A stretch of DNA of 64,000 nucleotides from a virus (IMGVR_UViG_3300048597_000118:1-64000); one strand, 5' to 3'; shown: positions 42,985 to 52,756, counted from the first letter of the stretch. Made by a program: numbers and translations. The notes: a model not told the origin generated them from the letters alone.

Positions 42985-43827
42985 TTACGGCACAAAGGAT
43001 TCCACATTGTCTATTTCTGGGTTACCAGACTGCAATACAAAATTCGGCTTCGGTAAGACATAGTCTTCGGCGCGGGGCGGCTCGTATAAATCATACGATA
43101 CCAACATATACGCAGAGTGGAATACTAAGTTCAACTTATCATTACCTTCCCAGTTAGGAGTCTCGTAATTCACAGACATAATGTTAGGATTGCGGACTGT
43201 AAAAGGTTTTAATACGTTGATGTCTCGTATGACGCCGCGCAATATAGCCATCCAATTCCTTAATATCTCCTCCCCGGGTAAGATGTTAACCTGTAACATC
43301 TTTTGCTCTACAAAATGCGTCTCAGGTAAATGCTCTTGTAATGTATCTCCTGGTAGATCTACAGGAGTGTCAAACCCTTCTTTATACTGCAGTATCCTAC
43401 CATGAGGTAAAGCGTTGACTATATCATTGATAGGATTAGACTGTTCAGAATAGATAATACTTGGAGCGTTGTAGCTAGACTCCCGATAATATAAGTGGAC
43501 GACTAAGCGCACGGTGGCCTTAACAGACCACTCCTTCATAGATGCATTACCCAGATTATGGTTCTCATAGGTTATTGCCCGCCCTAATCCTTGGTTAGTT
43601 CCAGGCAAATATACAGATAGCGTTAGCCCATCTTCTATATACTCAGTACCTGCAAAAGTACGATATGAGGCTAACGGTATCTTACGCGCTATATTACGGT
43701 CACCTGTGATATACGGGTAATAAACATCAGCGTTGGCTATGTCTCTATGGTTAGCTATGGCGTTAATTAAGGCTCTTACTATTTGCCCCTCAGTGGGGTA
43801 TAAAGATTTGATTCTAGGGTATCCCAT
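42985..43827 (-). CDS. Neck/tail-completion protein, unknown (280 aa)
   Basis: The protein has 280 residues with mixed helix and strand. It begins with a helix (TEGQIVRALINAIANH) followed by beta segments, and has no membrane part. The position between a 572-residue head-tail protein and the sheath matches neck or tail-terminator proteins. P2 gpR/gpS- or T4 gp15-type completion proteins are similar in place but not evident in sequence. Confidence 0.75.
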   Translation of the reverse strand: MGYPRIKSLYPTEGQIVRALINAIANHRDIANADVYYPYITGDRNIARKIPLASYRTFAGTEYIEDGLTLSVYLPGTNQGLGRAITYENHNLGNASMKEWSVKATVRLVVHLYYRESSYNAPSIIYSEQSNPINDIVNALPHGRILQYKEGFDTPVDLPGDTLQEHLPETHFVEQKMLQVNILPGEEILRNWMAILRGVIRDINVLKPFTVRNPNIMSVNYETPNWEGNDKLNLVFHSAYMLVSYDLYEPPRAEDYVLPKPNFVLQSGNPEIDNVESFVP

Positions 43828-43832
43828 AATTA

Positions 43833-45551
43833 TTAGAGCCTAAAGTCCTGTACAGATTCGTGTTCGTCCACAATGGCCCGCCATAAGTTATTTGGCTTAC
43901 GACTTACTAATTTAACTGTCTCATTAGCAGCCATAGCACCTAATTCTTGGAAGTAACTGCGGGATTTAACAGAAATCACTAAACTCCTGGGTTTACTACT
44001 AAACGGCGTTCTAGGTCCAACGTAGTCACCAGTAGCTATTTCTATGTCCGGCGGCACTTTGATAATATCCATGGTGATGTGAGACATACTTTTGGTCAAA
44101 GACCAACCAACTAACTCTACAGCAGACATAGGTTGAGCTACTTCTGTTGGGTCATTCCGTATGATGGCCCCCGTAGCTTTAGTCTTAAGATTTATGCGCG
44201 CTAACCCTTCTAACAATTGCAATGCTATCTGTGAGAACCTAGAGTTGTCTAAGTTTAATTGTTCTGTAGCGTCTCCACTGCCATCCATAATCCTGTCAAA
44301 GGTCTCTTCTAGCAGAACTGGTTCTTCATCTACTTCAGATAGATTAGGCTGCCAAGGTTGCAGTCTATAAGCAAACTCAGTCATCTGTAAGGGCGGCGCA
44401 TCTCCTTCTTCGTACACCTTCTTATTACGGAAATACAAGACTATAGGTGTATAGGCTTCATTTAACTGCTTAGCGTTGAGGGAAGACGCACGGTTAAAGT
44501 AAAGGATGATTATAGAGCCATTTACTGGATAGTCCTGTAAAGACTCAGGAGAGGTGCCCCATCTAAAAGGAGGTTTACCAAAAACAGACCCGCTAGGATC
44601 AGTCTTGGTAGCGCCAATTACTAATTGCTCAGTGTCAGGAGTGGTTATAGGTTTAGTCTGTATCCTGACATTAATAGAATGACCCACTACACCATTGATA
44701 GGCCTCCGGGGATAGAAAGATAGAGCGTGGCATTTACCTTCATTAACTACGTCCCTACCTCCTAACTCAGCTATAGCTAATAGCGCGCCATCAACACTCT
44801 GAATCGTATATTGGTTTATGCAATCAGCTAAATCAGACACTAAATGCCAAGTAGATACACTACCTCTATAAGTTTGGACAACAGACCAAGCAGTGGTAAA
44901 CGAAGGGCAGTACCACTCAAGGACTAATTCTCTATCGTTAGGCAATTCAAAGTCGGCAGGTACAAAATAAAACGCTACTGGCGGTTTGTCTTCGTCTTTA
45001 GCTGTAGACCCACCGCCTGTAGACGCTTCAGACCTTTGATAGGTGACTACAATACGGTCTATATCCGCAATGGCGTCAGCTCTTAGTTCTGATGCATATT
45101 CTCGTTGTACTTCCGGTAACTTAGCCAGTAAAGTAGCGGCAGTTAAAGCGGCGCTAGCCCTACGAATACCATCAGAAAACAAGGTCATATTCAACTTGTT
45201 CTGGTTGATGGCCCCTGCTGCTCTATTTGGGTCGCCAAACATCAGAGTTTGAATTTCATCTAACCCTGAAAATACATTGTTGTTGGTGTTTTTATCTTTA
45301 GCCCCTGCTAACTTCAAAGCAATCTTAGGGTCTGACTGCTTAGTGATTACGTTAAATATTTCTAAGGTACGGGTTCTATTAAGCAAGACTGAATAATCCC
45401 TGACCATCTGGGCCATGGTGGCCAGTTCTGGAGAGACTGCTTCTAAATCTGCGTCCTCTAGCTCTTGGGCAGTAGAAAAAGAGATACCAGACCCTACACC
45501 GTCTGCCTCGGGGTAGCTAAATCTATTTCCAAAGGAGTAGTTAGTGCTCAT
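43833..45551 (-). CDS. Head-tail region structural protein, unknown (572 aa)
   Basis: The protein has 572 residues. The N-terminal ~190 are helical and Ala/Leu/Arg-rich (LELADL-type helices, LTAATLLAKLPEVQREYASELRA). The C-terminal part is beta-rich with aromatic strands (FELPNDRELVLEWYCPSFTTAW). It lies 5 bp before the neck-type gene. A connector or neck component is inferred from position. No enzyme motif or signal peptide is visible. Confidence 0.75.
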   Translation of the reverse strand: MSTNYSFGNRFSYPEADGVGSGISFSTAQELEDADLEAVSPELATMAQMVRDYSVLLNRTRTLEIFNVITKQSDPKIALKLAGAKDKNTNNNVFSGLDEIQTLMFGDPNRAAGAINQNKLNMTLFSDGIRRASAALTAATLLAKLPEVQREYASELRADAIADIDRIVVTYQRSEASTGGGSTAKDEDKPPVAFYFVPADFELPNDRELVLEWYCPSFTTAWSVVQTYRGSVSTWHLVSDLADCINQYTIQSVDGALLAIAELGGRDVVNEGKCHALSFYPRRPINGVVGHSINVRIQTKPITTPDTEQLVIGATKTDPSGSVFGKPPFRWGTSPESLQDYPVNGSIIILYFNRASSLNAKQLNEAYTPIVLYFRNKKVYEEGDAPPLQMTEFAYRLQPWQPNLSEVDEEPVLLEETFDRIMDGSGDATEQLNLDNSRFSQIALQLLEGLARINLKTKATGAIIRNDPTEVAQPMSAVELVGWSLTKSMSHITMDIIKVPPDIEIATGDYVGPRTPFSSKPRSLVISVKSRSYFQELGAMAANETVKLVSRKPNNLWRAIVDEHESVQDFRL

Positions 45552-45582
45552 ACAGGGTCTGGTTATCTATGTTGTTGGATTA

Positions 45583-46161
45583 TTATTCTTCAACAGTAGG
45601 CTCAACTTCAGCCCCTTCTGTTTTAAGGATGCGGTCACATTCACGCACTACGGCCTGCATGGTATCAAACCCTTCTTTGATTTCCCGAATGGCGTCATAG
45701 TCAATAGGAGTCTCGTCTTCTAGCTCTAGAACACGAGAGCGAACCTTAGACCAATGAGCTTTAGGATCTAGACCAGCTATTAACTCTGCTTCTTCTGCTT
45801 CAATAACAGGTTCGGGTTCGGGCTGGGGTTCCGGTTCAGCAGGAGCAGAATACTGAGAGTTAGGGTCAGCTAAAGTCCCAGGAGCGTAAGGAGTAGCCCA
45901 TTCAGCATGTTTAGTAATCTTAGGTACTTCTACCTTAGGTTTTACTACTGGACTAATATTGCGTTTATGAATAGTTAAAGGAGTGCCTTGAGCAGAAGAG
46001 GATACTAGACGGAAGTTACCGCCAGCTTCTGACCCTAAAATGGCTCGGGCTTCGTTATCTGGTAATAGCAAGGATTCCCCCACATTTTCGTTGGTAAATT
46101 GATAAGTTTTGCCCGCTACAGTGACCTTAGTCGGGGCGGTGATAATAAGTCGATACGCCAT
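45583..46161 (-). CDS. Small head-region protein with acidic tail (192 aa)
   Basis: The protein has 192 residues. Residues 1-60 form a beta domain (MAYRLIITAPTKVTVAGKTYQF). A Pro/Glu linker (PEPQPEPEPVIEAEEAE) follows near residue 110, then a helical C-terminus. Lying after the decoration-like gene and a hairpin, it could be a head-completion protein. Function unknown. Confidence 0.72.
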   Translation of the reverse strand: MAYRLIITAPTKVTVAGKTYQFTNENVGESLLLPDNEARAILGSEAGGNFRLVSSSAQGTPLTIHKRNISPVVKPKVEVPKITKHAEWATPYAPGTLADPNSQYSAPAEPEPQPEPEPVIEAEEAELIAGLDPKAHWSKVRSRVLELEDETPIDYDAIREIKEGFDTMQAVVRECDRILKTEGAEVEPTVEE

Positions 46162-46193
46162 AATACTTTCTAGTCTAAGTGGTTATAAGAGAA

Positions 46194-46222
46194 TGCCCAG
46201 CCCTATTCAATAGAGCTGGGCA
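46194..46222 (-). terminator. Palindromic hairpin after the 349-aa gene
   Basis: A near-perfect palindrome (TGCCCAGC ... GCTGGGCA, inner CTATT/ATAG also pairing) follows the end of the 349-aa gene. It is followed on the minus strand by TTCTCTTATAA, which is only moderately T-rich. It probably acts as an attenuator or RNA-stabilising 3' end for the abundant capsid transcripts. Confidence 0.55.
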
Positions 46223-46251
46223 AACTCCCAAGGCTATTCTAAGTTATTAGC

Positions 46252-47301
46252 TTATACAGCTAATACTCCGTGAACATCAAGTAAGTCACTCTTATTCCGG
46301 TCGAACAAGTAGAAACGACCAGCAGTTTGAGGCTCGATCACAAACACAGCATCAGTCATATTACCAGTCAGGTTGGCAGCCACCGTTACGGTGTTGCCAG
46401 TAATGCCAGTAACGTTACTAGATACAGTAGCGGGACTACCTGCAAAAGCAGCGGTGGTGTGGGTGAGCTTAACAGCCAAATTACTTACGTTGCCGGCAGC
46501 AGCGACCATATCGGCCAAGATGGCGGCGGTATCATCATCTACCAGCAAGTCATTATCACCAGATACACCAGTAGCTACAACGCTAAGGGGCAAGGTGTAA
46601 TAGTAGAGGCTTAACCGACCTAACTCTAAAGAAGCGCCCGCACGGAGCAGTGCTTTAGAAGCAGAGTTGGTGTAAGGAGGATAGTTGGGCTCGATGTAAA
46701 CCCGTTTCTCTAAGGCGCCAACAGTAAAGTTAGTAGCAGCCACAGTAGGCAACATGTCATTGCCGAAACTACGGTTCTTACCTTTTTGAGCAGGCAGAGA
46801 AGGAGCACTGAAAATGGGGTTGAATTGTTCCCAATTAGCCCCGTCATACTCGTAGAATTTGGTGGCACTGAGGTAGTCACCGAAGTCAATGCACTCAGCG
46901 TATTGAGCGCCTTTACCCACAGAAGCACCATTGAGATAAGTAGTGGGAGCAGAGTCGCCCATAGGAACAGGTTGAAGTACCCGAGTGGGGTTTAGATAGA
47001 TGTAATAGTCGTTAACACCGTTAACCGGGGGCATAACAGACAGAGGAGCAACAGTGACGTTAGCGCTAGAGGCTAATACTGCTAGCTCACCGTCTAAATA
47101 CGCTTTGCCGGCGGCTACGGCAACTGTGTAGCTAGGAGTGGCTACGGGTCCAGCGGCGGCGGGTTTAGACCAGCTTAAGCCGAGACCAGAGAGGATCTCA
47201 GTGTACTGAGAGTAGTAGCTGAGACCTCCAGTCCGACCAGAGGGCCATAGCTGCCATAGAAAGCGGTACCCGGGCGTGCCATTGAGTGGAATAGTAGGCA
47301 T
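46252..47301 (-). CDS. Probable capsid decoration or head protein (349 aa)
   Basis: This 349-residue beta-rich protein is next to the major capsid gene. It contains an N-terminal region (YRFLWQLWPSGRTGGLSYYSQYTEI), strand-turn segments, and a C-terminal part with repeated Val/Thr strands (GITGNTVTVAANLTGNM). Like the capsid gene it uses CGG, GGC and GCC triplets more than the surrounding genes, as expected for strong expression. Decoration or head-fibre roles fit. No family is recognised. Confidence 0.7.
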   Translation of the reverse strand: MPTIPLNGTPGYRFLWQLWPSGRTGGLSYYSQYTEILSGLGLSWSKPAAAGPVATPSYTVAVAAGKAYLDGELAVLASSANVTVAPLSVMPPVNGVNDYYIYLNPTRVLQPVPMGDSAPTTYLNGASVGKGAQYAECIDFGDYLSATKFYEYDGANWEQFNPIFSAPSLPAQKGKNRSFGNDMLPTVAATNFTVGALEKRVYIEPNYPPYTNSASKALLRAGASLELGRLSLYYYTLPLSVVATGVSGDNDLLVDDDTAAILADMVAAAGNVSNLAVKLTHTTAAFAGSPATVSSNVTGITGNTVTVAANLTGNMTDAVFVIEPQTAGRFYLFDRNKSDLLDVHGVLAV

Positions 47302-47346
47302 GATTAATTATCAGTTAGTCGAAGAATAAGAAACAGGAGAACGAGT

Positions 47347-48642
47347 TTAGAAGGTACCGAAGCTGAGGTCAGACTGGAGAATCTGATTAGCACGGATATC
47401 ATCGGGCTCGCACACATCCAAGATGCAAATCCACTCAGGATATACAGCAAACGGTAAGAACGCGTCACCCATTTGCATAACCCGTCCAGGAGGTGCGGGA
47501 GGCTCTTGGGTTCCACTAATCCGAACGTATACGCCGGGGTTACCATCTTCAGCTTCACCCACACAATGTTGAGTCATACCCAACTTCGCACTGGGGTCAT
47601 TCATGTGCTGAGCAGCAACTAAAGCAACCTTATGAGCAGGCCACCAATGCTTAATAGTGTTGTCTACAGGGTCACGATACAGACCGTTAACTACCCGAAT
47701 CCGGAGACCACCTAAGGAATAAAGGTCGCCGCCAGGACCCAAGGTTACAAAAGAGCTGGGGGGTTGTTGATTAGCAGTAGCAAAATCAGCACTGCCATTG
47801 TTCATAAACAAAGCAGCCGGAATACCCATGTAAGACTTGACGAGGTTATTCTCTTGGAGAATGGTCAACAAGTCAGAGTGCATGATGATCTCAGTCACCA
47901 TGTTTTTGTTGGTGTTGAGCAACCACTGCTTCAACTGACGGATAGTGTAAGCGAGGTCAGCTCTATCATCAGTCCAGGGCACACCAAAGCGCTCATCAGT
48001 AGACCGGAATAAAAACGCTTCAGGGCGTCCTTTATCGTTGGTCATAGTTTGGTTAGCAGTGTAACCATGGAATAGACCACCGGAAGCGATATCACCGCTA
48101 AACCCTTTATAGGAGAAAAAGTTGTGCGCGGGAATCTGGGTGCTGACATCAATGGAGTAGTTAGTCCGAGGGTCAGTGTAGCTTACTCCGCCTAAGAGGA
48201 TTTTGGCACGGAATAAGTCAACGGTACGACGGTGACGGTTAACAAGTTTTTGAATCCGACGTTCAATAATTTGTTGAGGACTCCACTGGCTATTCATGGT
48301 GCCAGGTTGACGGAGTTGGTTAATGAAAGACTGTTCGATGAAGTCTTCTTCACGTACAACTACAGGAGTAATCAACCGACGTTGAATCCGGTCGTCTTCG
48401 ATGAAGCCGCCGCCGGGCACACCGAAGCGGACGATGGGCATAATACCCAGTCCTTCTACGATTTGCTCGATGACGATGGTGCGTTCGTTGATCATCGTAG
48501 AAGGGAATAGGTCGTCAAATTGACCCTGCTCTACAATGTCAAAGCCCCGCGCTAGCATAGTCAGCTGGAGACTACCTAAAGAATGTAGGTCTCCAACGTA
48601 ACTGTAATCTGTAATCTCAGGATGAAACTCTTGGACTGGCAT
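47347..48642 (-). CDS. Major capsid protein, lambda gpE-type (431 aa)
   Basis: The capsid shell protein (HK97 fold) is recognised from an E-family pattern: an N-terminal TMLARGFDIVEQGQFDDLFPS, a VIEQIVEGLGIMPIVRFG segment, then a central HRRTVDLFRAKILLGG helix. The C-terminus has KHWWPAHKVALVAA and VRISGTQEPP features. It directly follows the protease/scaffold gene, the order seen in lambda and Mu-like heads. The 431 residues are within the family range. High expression is expected, and a hairpin follows the next gene. Confidence 0.85.
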   Translation of the reverse strand: MPVQEFHPEITDYSYVGDLHSLGSLQLTMLARGFDIVEQGQFDDLFPSTMINERTIVIEQIVEGLGIMPIVRFGVPGGGFIEDDRIQRRLITPVVVREEDFIEQSFINQLRQPGTMNSQWSPQQIIERRIQKLVNRHRRTVDLFRAKILLGGVSYTDPRTNYSIDVSTQIPAHNFFSYKGFSGDIASGGLFHGYTANQTMTNDKGRPEAFLFRSTDERFGVPWTDDRADLAYTIRQLKQWLLNTNKNMVTEIIMHSDLLTILQENNLVKSYMGIPAALFMNNGSADFATANQQPPSSFVTLGPGGDLYSLGGLRIRVVNGLYRDPVDNTIKHWWPAHKVALVAAQHMNDPSAKLGMTQHCVGEAEDGNPGVYVRISGTQEPPAPPGRVMQMGDAFLPFAVYPEWICILDVCEPDDIRANQILQSDLSFGTF

Positions 48643-48681
48643 TGCTTTAACTGATTAGGAAGAAAGGATAGGATTAAACTA

Positions 48682-49851
48682 CTAAACAGGGAGATTAAAC
48701 TCTCTACCTAAGTCAGTAGCACGCTGCTTGAGTCGCTCAAGAGTGCTCAAGTAGGGAGTCATTTCTACCGTGGTAGATTTAGCGGTAGGAGCACCATTTA
48801 CATTGGTGAACTTGTGGGCTTCAGAGGTAGACAGCTGATTTAACAGTTGCCACATCATTTCTTCAGACTCAGGGCTCATACCAGCATTTAGCTTATTGGT
48901 GTACAGCTCTTTAGTCTCAGCGGAGATGTTCAACTTATTAAGACGTTGCAGCTTAGCGTTGGTCTCTTGACGACGGAAGGTTTCCGTATGCTCGTTAAGA
49001 GTGGTTTCTAAGTTGGAGAACTTTTCTAACAATTCGGAATACTTACGGTCACGGTCTGCGAGCTCTTGGCGGAGAACTAAGTTCTCTTCTTTAAGAGTTT
49101 CAACATCAGCAGCAGGGTCGGCTACAGCGCCACTAAACGCTTGGACGGAACCTTGCTCGTTGACTTCAGTATTAGTAATCGGGGCTGTAGAGCTTTGCTC
49201 GGCCGCCGGCGTAGTAGTAGGCGTAGTAGACGTCGTAGTCATAATAGAGGGTTGAGAAAATACTTCTTCTTCTTTAGATATAGTAGATTGTTGAGTAAAT
49301 ACAAAACGCACTGTTTCAGTAGGCTGTGTAAACGCTTCAACTTCAACTACTTCTACCCTAGGTAATTTGGTAAAAAAAGGCTCATTTGTCAAAGCGTGAC
49401 GCTCTAGTACAGTGCCTACTTTCTCTCCATTCTCACGATTAACAGCATTACGGGCTAACTCAGGACTGGCATATCTATACTTCCCAGATTCCACGTCATT
49501 TAATGCTTGCTCATCTACAGGGTCATATAACCCAAATAACGCTTCGCCTTCCTGCACAATGTTATCTAAAAAGGCTACTGCGGGCGTTCCCCCAGAACTA
49601 AAAACATTATTAGGGTGACCAAGATACAAAGGCGGTTCATAACCTAAGACCCCAGATTCCCAATTACTGATAATCTGGTCAAAGTCTTTCTGGTCTTCTA
49701 CTACCTGACCGTATTTAGGGTGTTCCCACGAGCCAATACGACTGATAGGCACCTTGATTAATTTCTTGCCCTTAGACTCAACCACCTCAGCAGCAGGAGC
49801 CGGGCTAAGCACTTCTAAATTTTCCATGGGTGATTCCACACTATTAGGCAT
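48682..49851 (-). CDS. Prohead protease with scaffold domain, Mu gpI-like (389 aa)
   Basis: The N-terminal ~165 residues match the Mu gpI protease family: ISRIGSWEHPKYGQV, then NWESGVLGYEPPLYLGHP with a conserved His, then GLYDPVDEQALNDVESGKYRYASPE with the catalytic-type Ser. Thr/Pro-rich residues 200-225 form a linker. Residues about 245-320 form a coiled coil (LREELADRDRKYSELLEKF type) that serves as scaffold for capsid assembly. The protease removes the scaffold during maturation. The gene lies 39 bp upstream of the capsid gene. Confidence 0.85.
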   Translation of the reverse strand: MPNSVESPMENLEVLSPAPAAEVVESKGKKLIKVPISRIGSWEHPKYGQVVEDQKDFDQIISNWESGVLGYEPPLYLGHPNNVFSSGGTPAVAFLDNIVQEGEALFGLYDPVDEQALNDVESGKYRYASPELARNAVNRENGEKVGTVLERHALTNEPFFTKLPRVEVVEVEAFTQPTETVRFVFTQQSTISKEEEVFSQPSIMTTTSTTPTTTPAAEQSSTAPITNTEVNEQGSVQAFSGAVADPAADVETLKEENLVLRQELADRDRKYSELLEKFSNLETTLNEHTETFRRQETNAKLQRLNKLNISAETKELYTNKLNAGMSPESEEMMWQLLNQLSTSEAHKFTNVNGAPTAKSTTVEMTPYLSTLERLKQRATDLGREFNLPV

Positions 49852-49864
49852 AACTGATTACCAC

Positions 49865-50542
49865 CTATTCCAAAAAGGCGTTGTCTAAATTACCGTGTTT
49901 GGACTCATACGCCCGACGGTAACGCAGCTTTAGAAACTCATCGGCATACGCACTCCGAGTACTAAACCTTTGGACTACTACATCCAAAGCCTCAGAAGCC
50001 AAGTCCCCATCACTAAACTTTTCTAAAATAGGCTCGTAAGCCTCCGCTGCCTTAGAAATACTACTGTCTTTACTGCCGGTTTCTAACGGTTCTAAACTCT
50101 GAGCTTCCTTAGGTTTCTCAAAATACTCAGTAGTCTTTACAGGCTTAAGCTCAAAGTCCCCGCAAGAATAAAGATGGTGATTGGGAAAAGAATGTAACTT
50201 ACATCCGCCATAGTCGTCGTAAGCACAATTTCCACAAGCCTGTGCTGGACCGTAACCATTAGGAATAGCTCCGACCAGGTTATAGCCAAATTTCTCTACC
50301 TCTTTAGCAGGTGTAGTGACTGTTACCTTTGGTTGAGATTTTACTTCAGTCGTTGGAGCGGGAGGTTGTGATTCTGGCTCTACATTACTAAACTTCTGAG
50401 TTTGTGCGGGTGCTAGAGTAGTAGCCCTACGAGTATCGTAATTAGTAGAGTTAGCTACTCCTAAGTTACTAATCACATCCTTCGGAGGCTTAACGTTTGT
50501 CGTAGACAACTCTCGGAGCACATTAAGTTCATTACTGCTCAT
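49865..50542 (-). CDS. Cys-motif protein of head module, unknown (225 aa)
   Basis: The protein has 225 residues. A Thr/Pro-rich N-terminus precedes a four-cysteine motif CGNC...GGC...SC (C103, C106, C114, C127; spacing C-x2-C-x7-C-x12-C) that could bind zinc or an iron-sulphur centre. The C-terminus is helical and Arg/Lys-rich. It lies 13 bp before the protease gene. Phage genes with a similar Cys cluster often stand next to head proteases, but the function is unknown. It is divergent from the plus-strand SWIM gene, with 66 bp between. Confidence 0.75.
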   Translation of the reverse strand: MSSNELNVLRELSTTNVKPPKDVISNLGVANSTNYDTRRATTLAPAQTQKFSNVEPESQPPAPTTEVKSQPKVTVTTPAKEVEKFGYNLVGAIPNGYGPAQACGNCAYDDYGGCKLHSFPNHHLYSCGDFELKPVKTTEYFEKPKEAQSLEPLETGSKDSSISKAAEAYEPILEKFSDGDLASEALDVVVQRFSTRSAYADEFLKLRYRRAYESKHGNLDNAFLE

Positions 50543-50608
50543 TTGTTCCTAGCTTGGGGGAGTGGTACAAAAAGAAATTAGACAAGGCAACCAAAACGAT
50601 TATCAACC

Positions 50609-51238
50609 ATGGAAAGTAACAATCCTACGTACCTATTAGCCACTTTAGACCAACTACGCTCATATCTAACAATTACAGAGTCCTCTTTCAGTGAAGGAGC
50701 TTTCAACTGCTCTCTAATAACCCGCAACACTAAAGTAGCACCTCTTAAATTTCAAGCCCTTGAATTAGCGAAGAAATTAACCTATGAGTGGGACCAACTA
50801 AAGACTAGAGTCAACGTATATCAAACATTAACCGACTTACCGGAGTCAAAAGACTTGGCTAGTGCCGCCTGCTTTTATTACTGCCACAGTCTTATCCTTG
50901 ACTCTGTGGGTTGGGCTAATTTTGTCTCAGGAAAGCTACGGTACCGCATATATGGTACCCCTTATATGCGAGAAGAATCAGAATTGTTAGACCGTAAAAC
51001 CGTAGTAGGTGCAGCAGCAATATTATACGGGCTGTCCATAAATGAATATATAGGCTCCCACTACACAGTCAAAACACCAGAGGGGAAAGAACACTTCCTT
51101 CGTGGGGCAGAAAATCATTGCTCTTGTAGTAGATACTCAATAGGACCCAATGGATTCTGCGAGCATTCTGCTTTAGGTAAAGTCTATTGTGATAATAGAG
51201 CTTTGCTGGTTAATACTGGTTTAGCCTCCTTCTTTTAG
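50609..51238 (+). CDS. SWIM zinc-finger-like protein on the opposite strand (209 aa)
   Basis: This is the only plus-strand gene inside the minus-strand head module. Residues 171-186 are C-x-C-x10-C-x-H (C171, C173, C184, H186), the SWIM signature, which binds nucleic acid or protein. The rest is helical (TKVAPLKFQALELAKKL, KDLASAACFYYCHSLILD). It overlaps the 3' end of the portal gene by 18 bp, tail to tail. ATG 50609 follows a short gap shared with a divergent neighbour. It may be an early-expressed regulator, since it is transcribed independently of the late operon (inference). Confidence 0.72.
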   Translation: MESNNPTYLLATLDQLRSYLTITESSFSEGAFNCSLITRNTKVAPLKFQALELAKKLTYEWDQLKTRVNVYQTLTDLPESKDLASAACFYYCHSLILDSVGWANFVSGKLRYRIYGTPYMREESELLDRKTVVGAAAILYGLSINEYIGSHYTVKTPEGKEHFLRGAENHCSCSRYSIGPNGFCEHSALGKVYCDNRALLVNTGLASFF

Positions 51239-52708
51239 GTTCTTTTTGGGGTTGCCGGCGGCCGGCTTAGCTGGCTGTCGGTCTTGTTGTTGAGGCTTGA
51301 CATTACCAGTAGGTCTACCAGGCTCTGCTTTCTTAACCGCTTCACCTGTGGGCTTTTGTAGTGGCTCAATTAATATCTGTTTAATGAACTTAACGTCAGC
51401 AGAAGTTTGTTCACGCTCGCTAAGACCAGCCATTTGACGCACCATGGCCCAGTCCATACTATCCAATGGGTTAAGATAAGCCTTCTCAGTTAGACCAGTT
51501 ACTACTTGCATAGTAGCTACCCGGTCTTCAGGTCGGTCACTATATTGATTAGCAAAAGTAGGCGGTATCTTAGCCGAAGCCCTATTAAAATTCCATTGCT
51601 GTACAGTCATTAGACACTTCTGTACAACATGGTTGATTAAAGCCCGCCGCTCATTATAAATGGTCTTAAAGTAAACCTCCATACGACGCTCACGAGCAGC
51701 CTCTAAGGAGTTAGTGTCCATAATCAGAAAGTATGGCACTATATGCCGGATAGACTCAGCATCTACAAACCGGAGGGTGTTTAGAAACACATCACCAAAG
51801 TTGTCACTAGAAGGAATAGAACCAATTTCCGGCTTAAAGTCGTTACCAGCCTGAAGTTGCGGCAGTAGTATATGCCGTAAGTCTTCTTGGTTAATTTCTA
51901 GCTGCTCTTGGATATACTCCAGAGTAGTCTTTGGTCTTTCATTACCAGTGGCTGGGTCTAATATCATCTCATCTCCTAAAGAAGTAGAGGGAGACCTAAT
52001 CCAGGTAACACGTTTCCCTACGTCATTCATAGCGCTGACCATCATTTCGACCAGCACCTCTTTTAACCGGAACCACTTATACGAGGGCGCCACTAAAGAA
52101 TGACCATAGTAATTCCCATACTCAGAGTTAGACGCCAGATAGATATGCTTCCACATCTGTAATTGACGTTCACCCCTAGGGTCTAAAGTATGATGTTGGA
52201 AGATGCCAGACTTATGACCGCTTAACGTCTTAGAGCCTTCAGTTAAGAGCCCATCTTTATCCGGGTAAATAGTAATAGTGGTTGGATGATAAGTTAAAAC
52301 ATCTTTTAAGGTGAGCGCCCCAAAGGTTAAGTTATAGCAAACCTCAGATACAGAGAAGCCCGCCCAGTCCTTAGTAAACTGTATTTCCCGTAAAACTTGT
52401 TCCCATGCTTTTCCAGAGTGGTCTTCTAAGGCTAATAGACTATTACGGTGGAACTCTTGAATTTCTTCATCTGGATGAACTGGAAGCCCAATAGACCCAA
52501 CAATAGAGTTAACTCTTGTCTGTTCTGCTGAGTGAATGGTTAAGTCTTGTCGCACCATCTTTTCATAGGTACGGAGCTTAGCTTGTAGCGGTCGGTTTAA
52601 TAATAGTTGGTTAAACTGGCCTTGTTGTTGTAGTTTGTACCGTGCGCTGCGTCTATCTGCGTAGCGTATATCACCGGCCGGGAACGGATTAGTAGGTTGA
52701 GTAGGCAC
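51221..52708 (-). CDS. Portal protein, Mu gp29/DUF935-like (495 aa)
   Basis: The portal forms the dodecameric ring for DNA entry. The protein matches the Mu-like portal family: KAWEQVLREIQFTKDWAGFSVSEVCYNL, a helix pair at RLKEVLVEMMVSAMNDVGKRV, and ESIRHIVPYFLIMDTNSLEAARERRMEVY. It starts with GTG (52708), since no ATG fits in frame nearby. A Pro/Lys tail follows residue 460. It overlaps the plus-strand SWIM gene at its 3' end. It is the first gene of the late minus operon. A hairpin (52757-52790) lies upstream. Confidence 0.85.
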   Translation of the reverse strand: MPTQPTNPFPAGDIRYADRRSARYKLQQQGQFNQLLLNRPLQAKLRTYEKMVRQDLTIHSAEQTRVNSIVGSIGLPVHPDEEIQEFHRNSLLALEDHSGKAWEQVLREIQFTKDWAGFSVSEVCYNLTFGALTLKDVLTYHPTTITIYPDKDGLLTEGSKTLSGHKSGIFQHHTLDPRGERQLQMWKHIYLASNSEYGNYYGHSLVAPSYKWFRLKEVLVEMMVSAMNDVGKRVTWIRSPSTSLGDEMILDPATGNERPKTTLEYIQEQLEINQEDLRHILLPQLQAGNDFKPEIGSIPSSDNFGDVFLNTLRFVDAESIRHIVPYFLIMDTNSLEAARERRMEVYFKTIYNERRALINHVVQKCLMTVQQWNFNRASAKIPPTFANQYSDRPEDRVATMQVVTGLTEKAYLNPLDSMDWAMVRQMAGLSEREQTSADVKFIKQILIEPLQKPTGEAVKKAEPGRPTGNVKPQQQDRQPAKPAAGNPKKNLKEGG

Positions 52709-52756
52709 AAGAATAGGAGTTTGTTTACTAAGCTCTACTGTTAATATTAGTTTATT

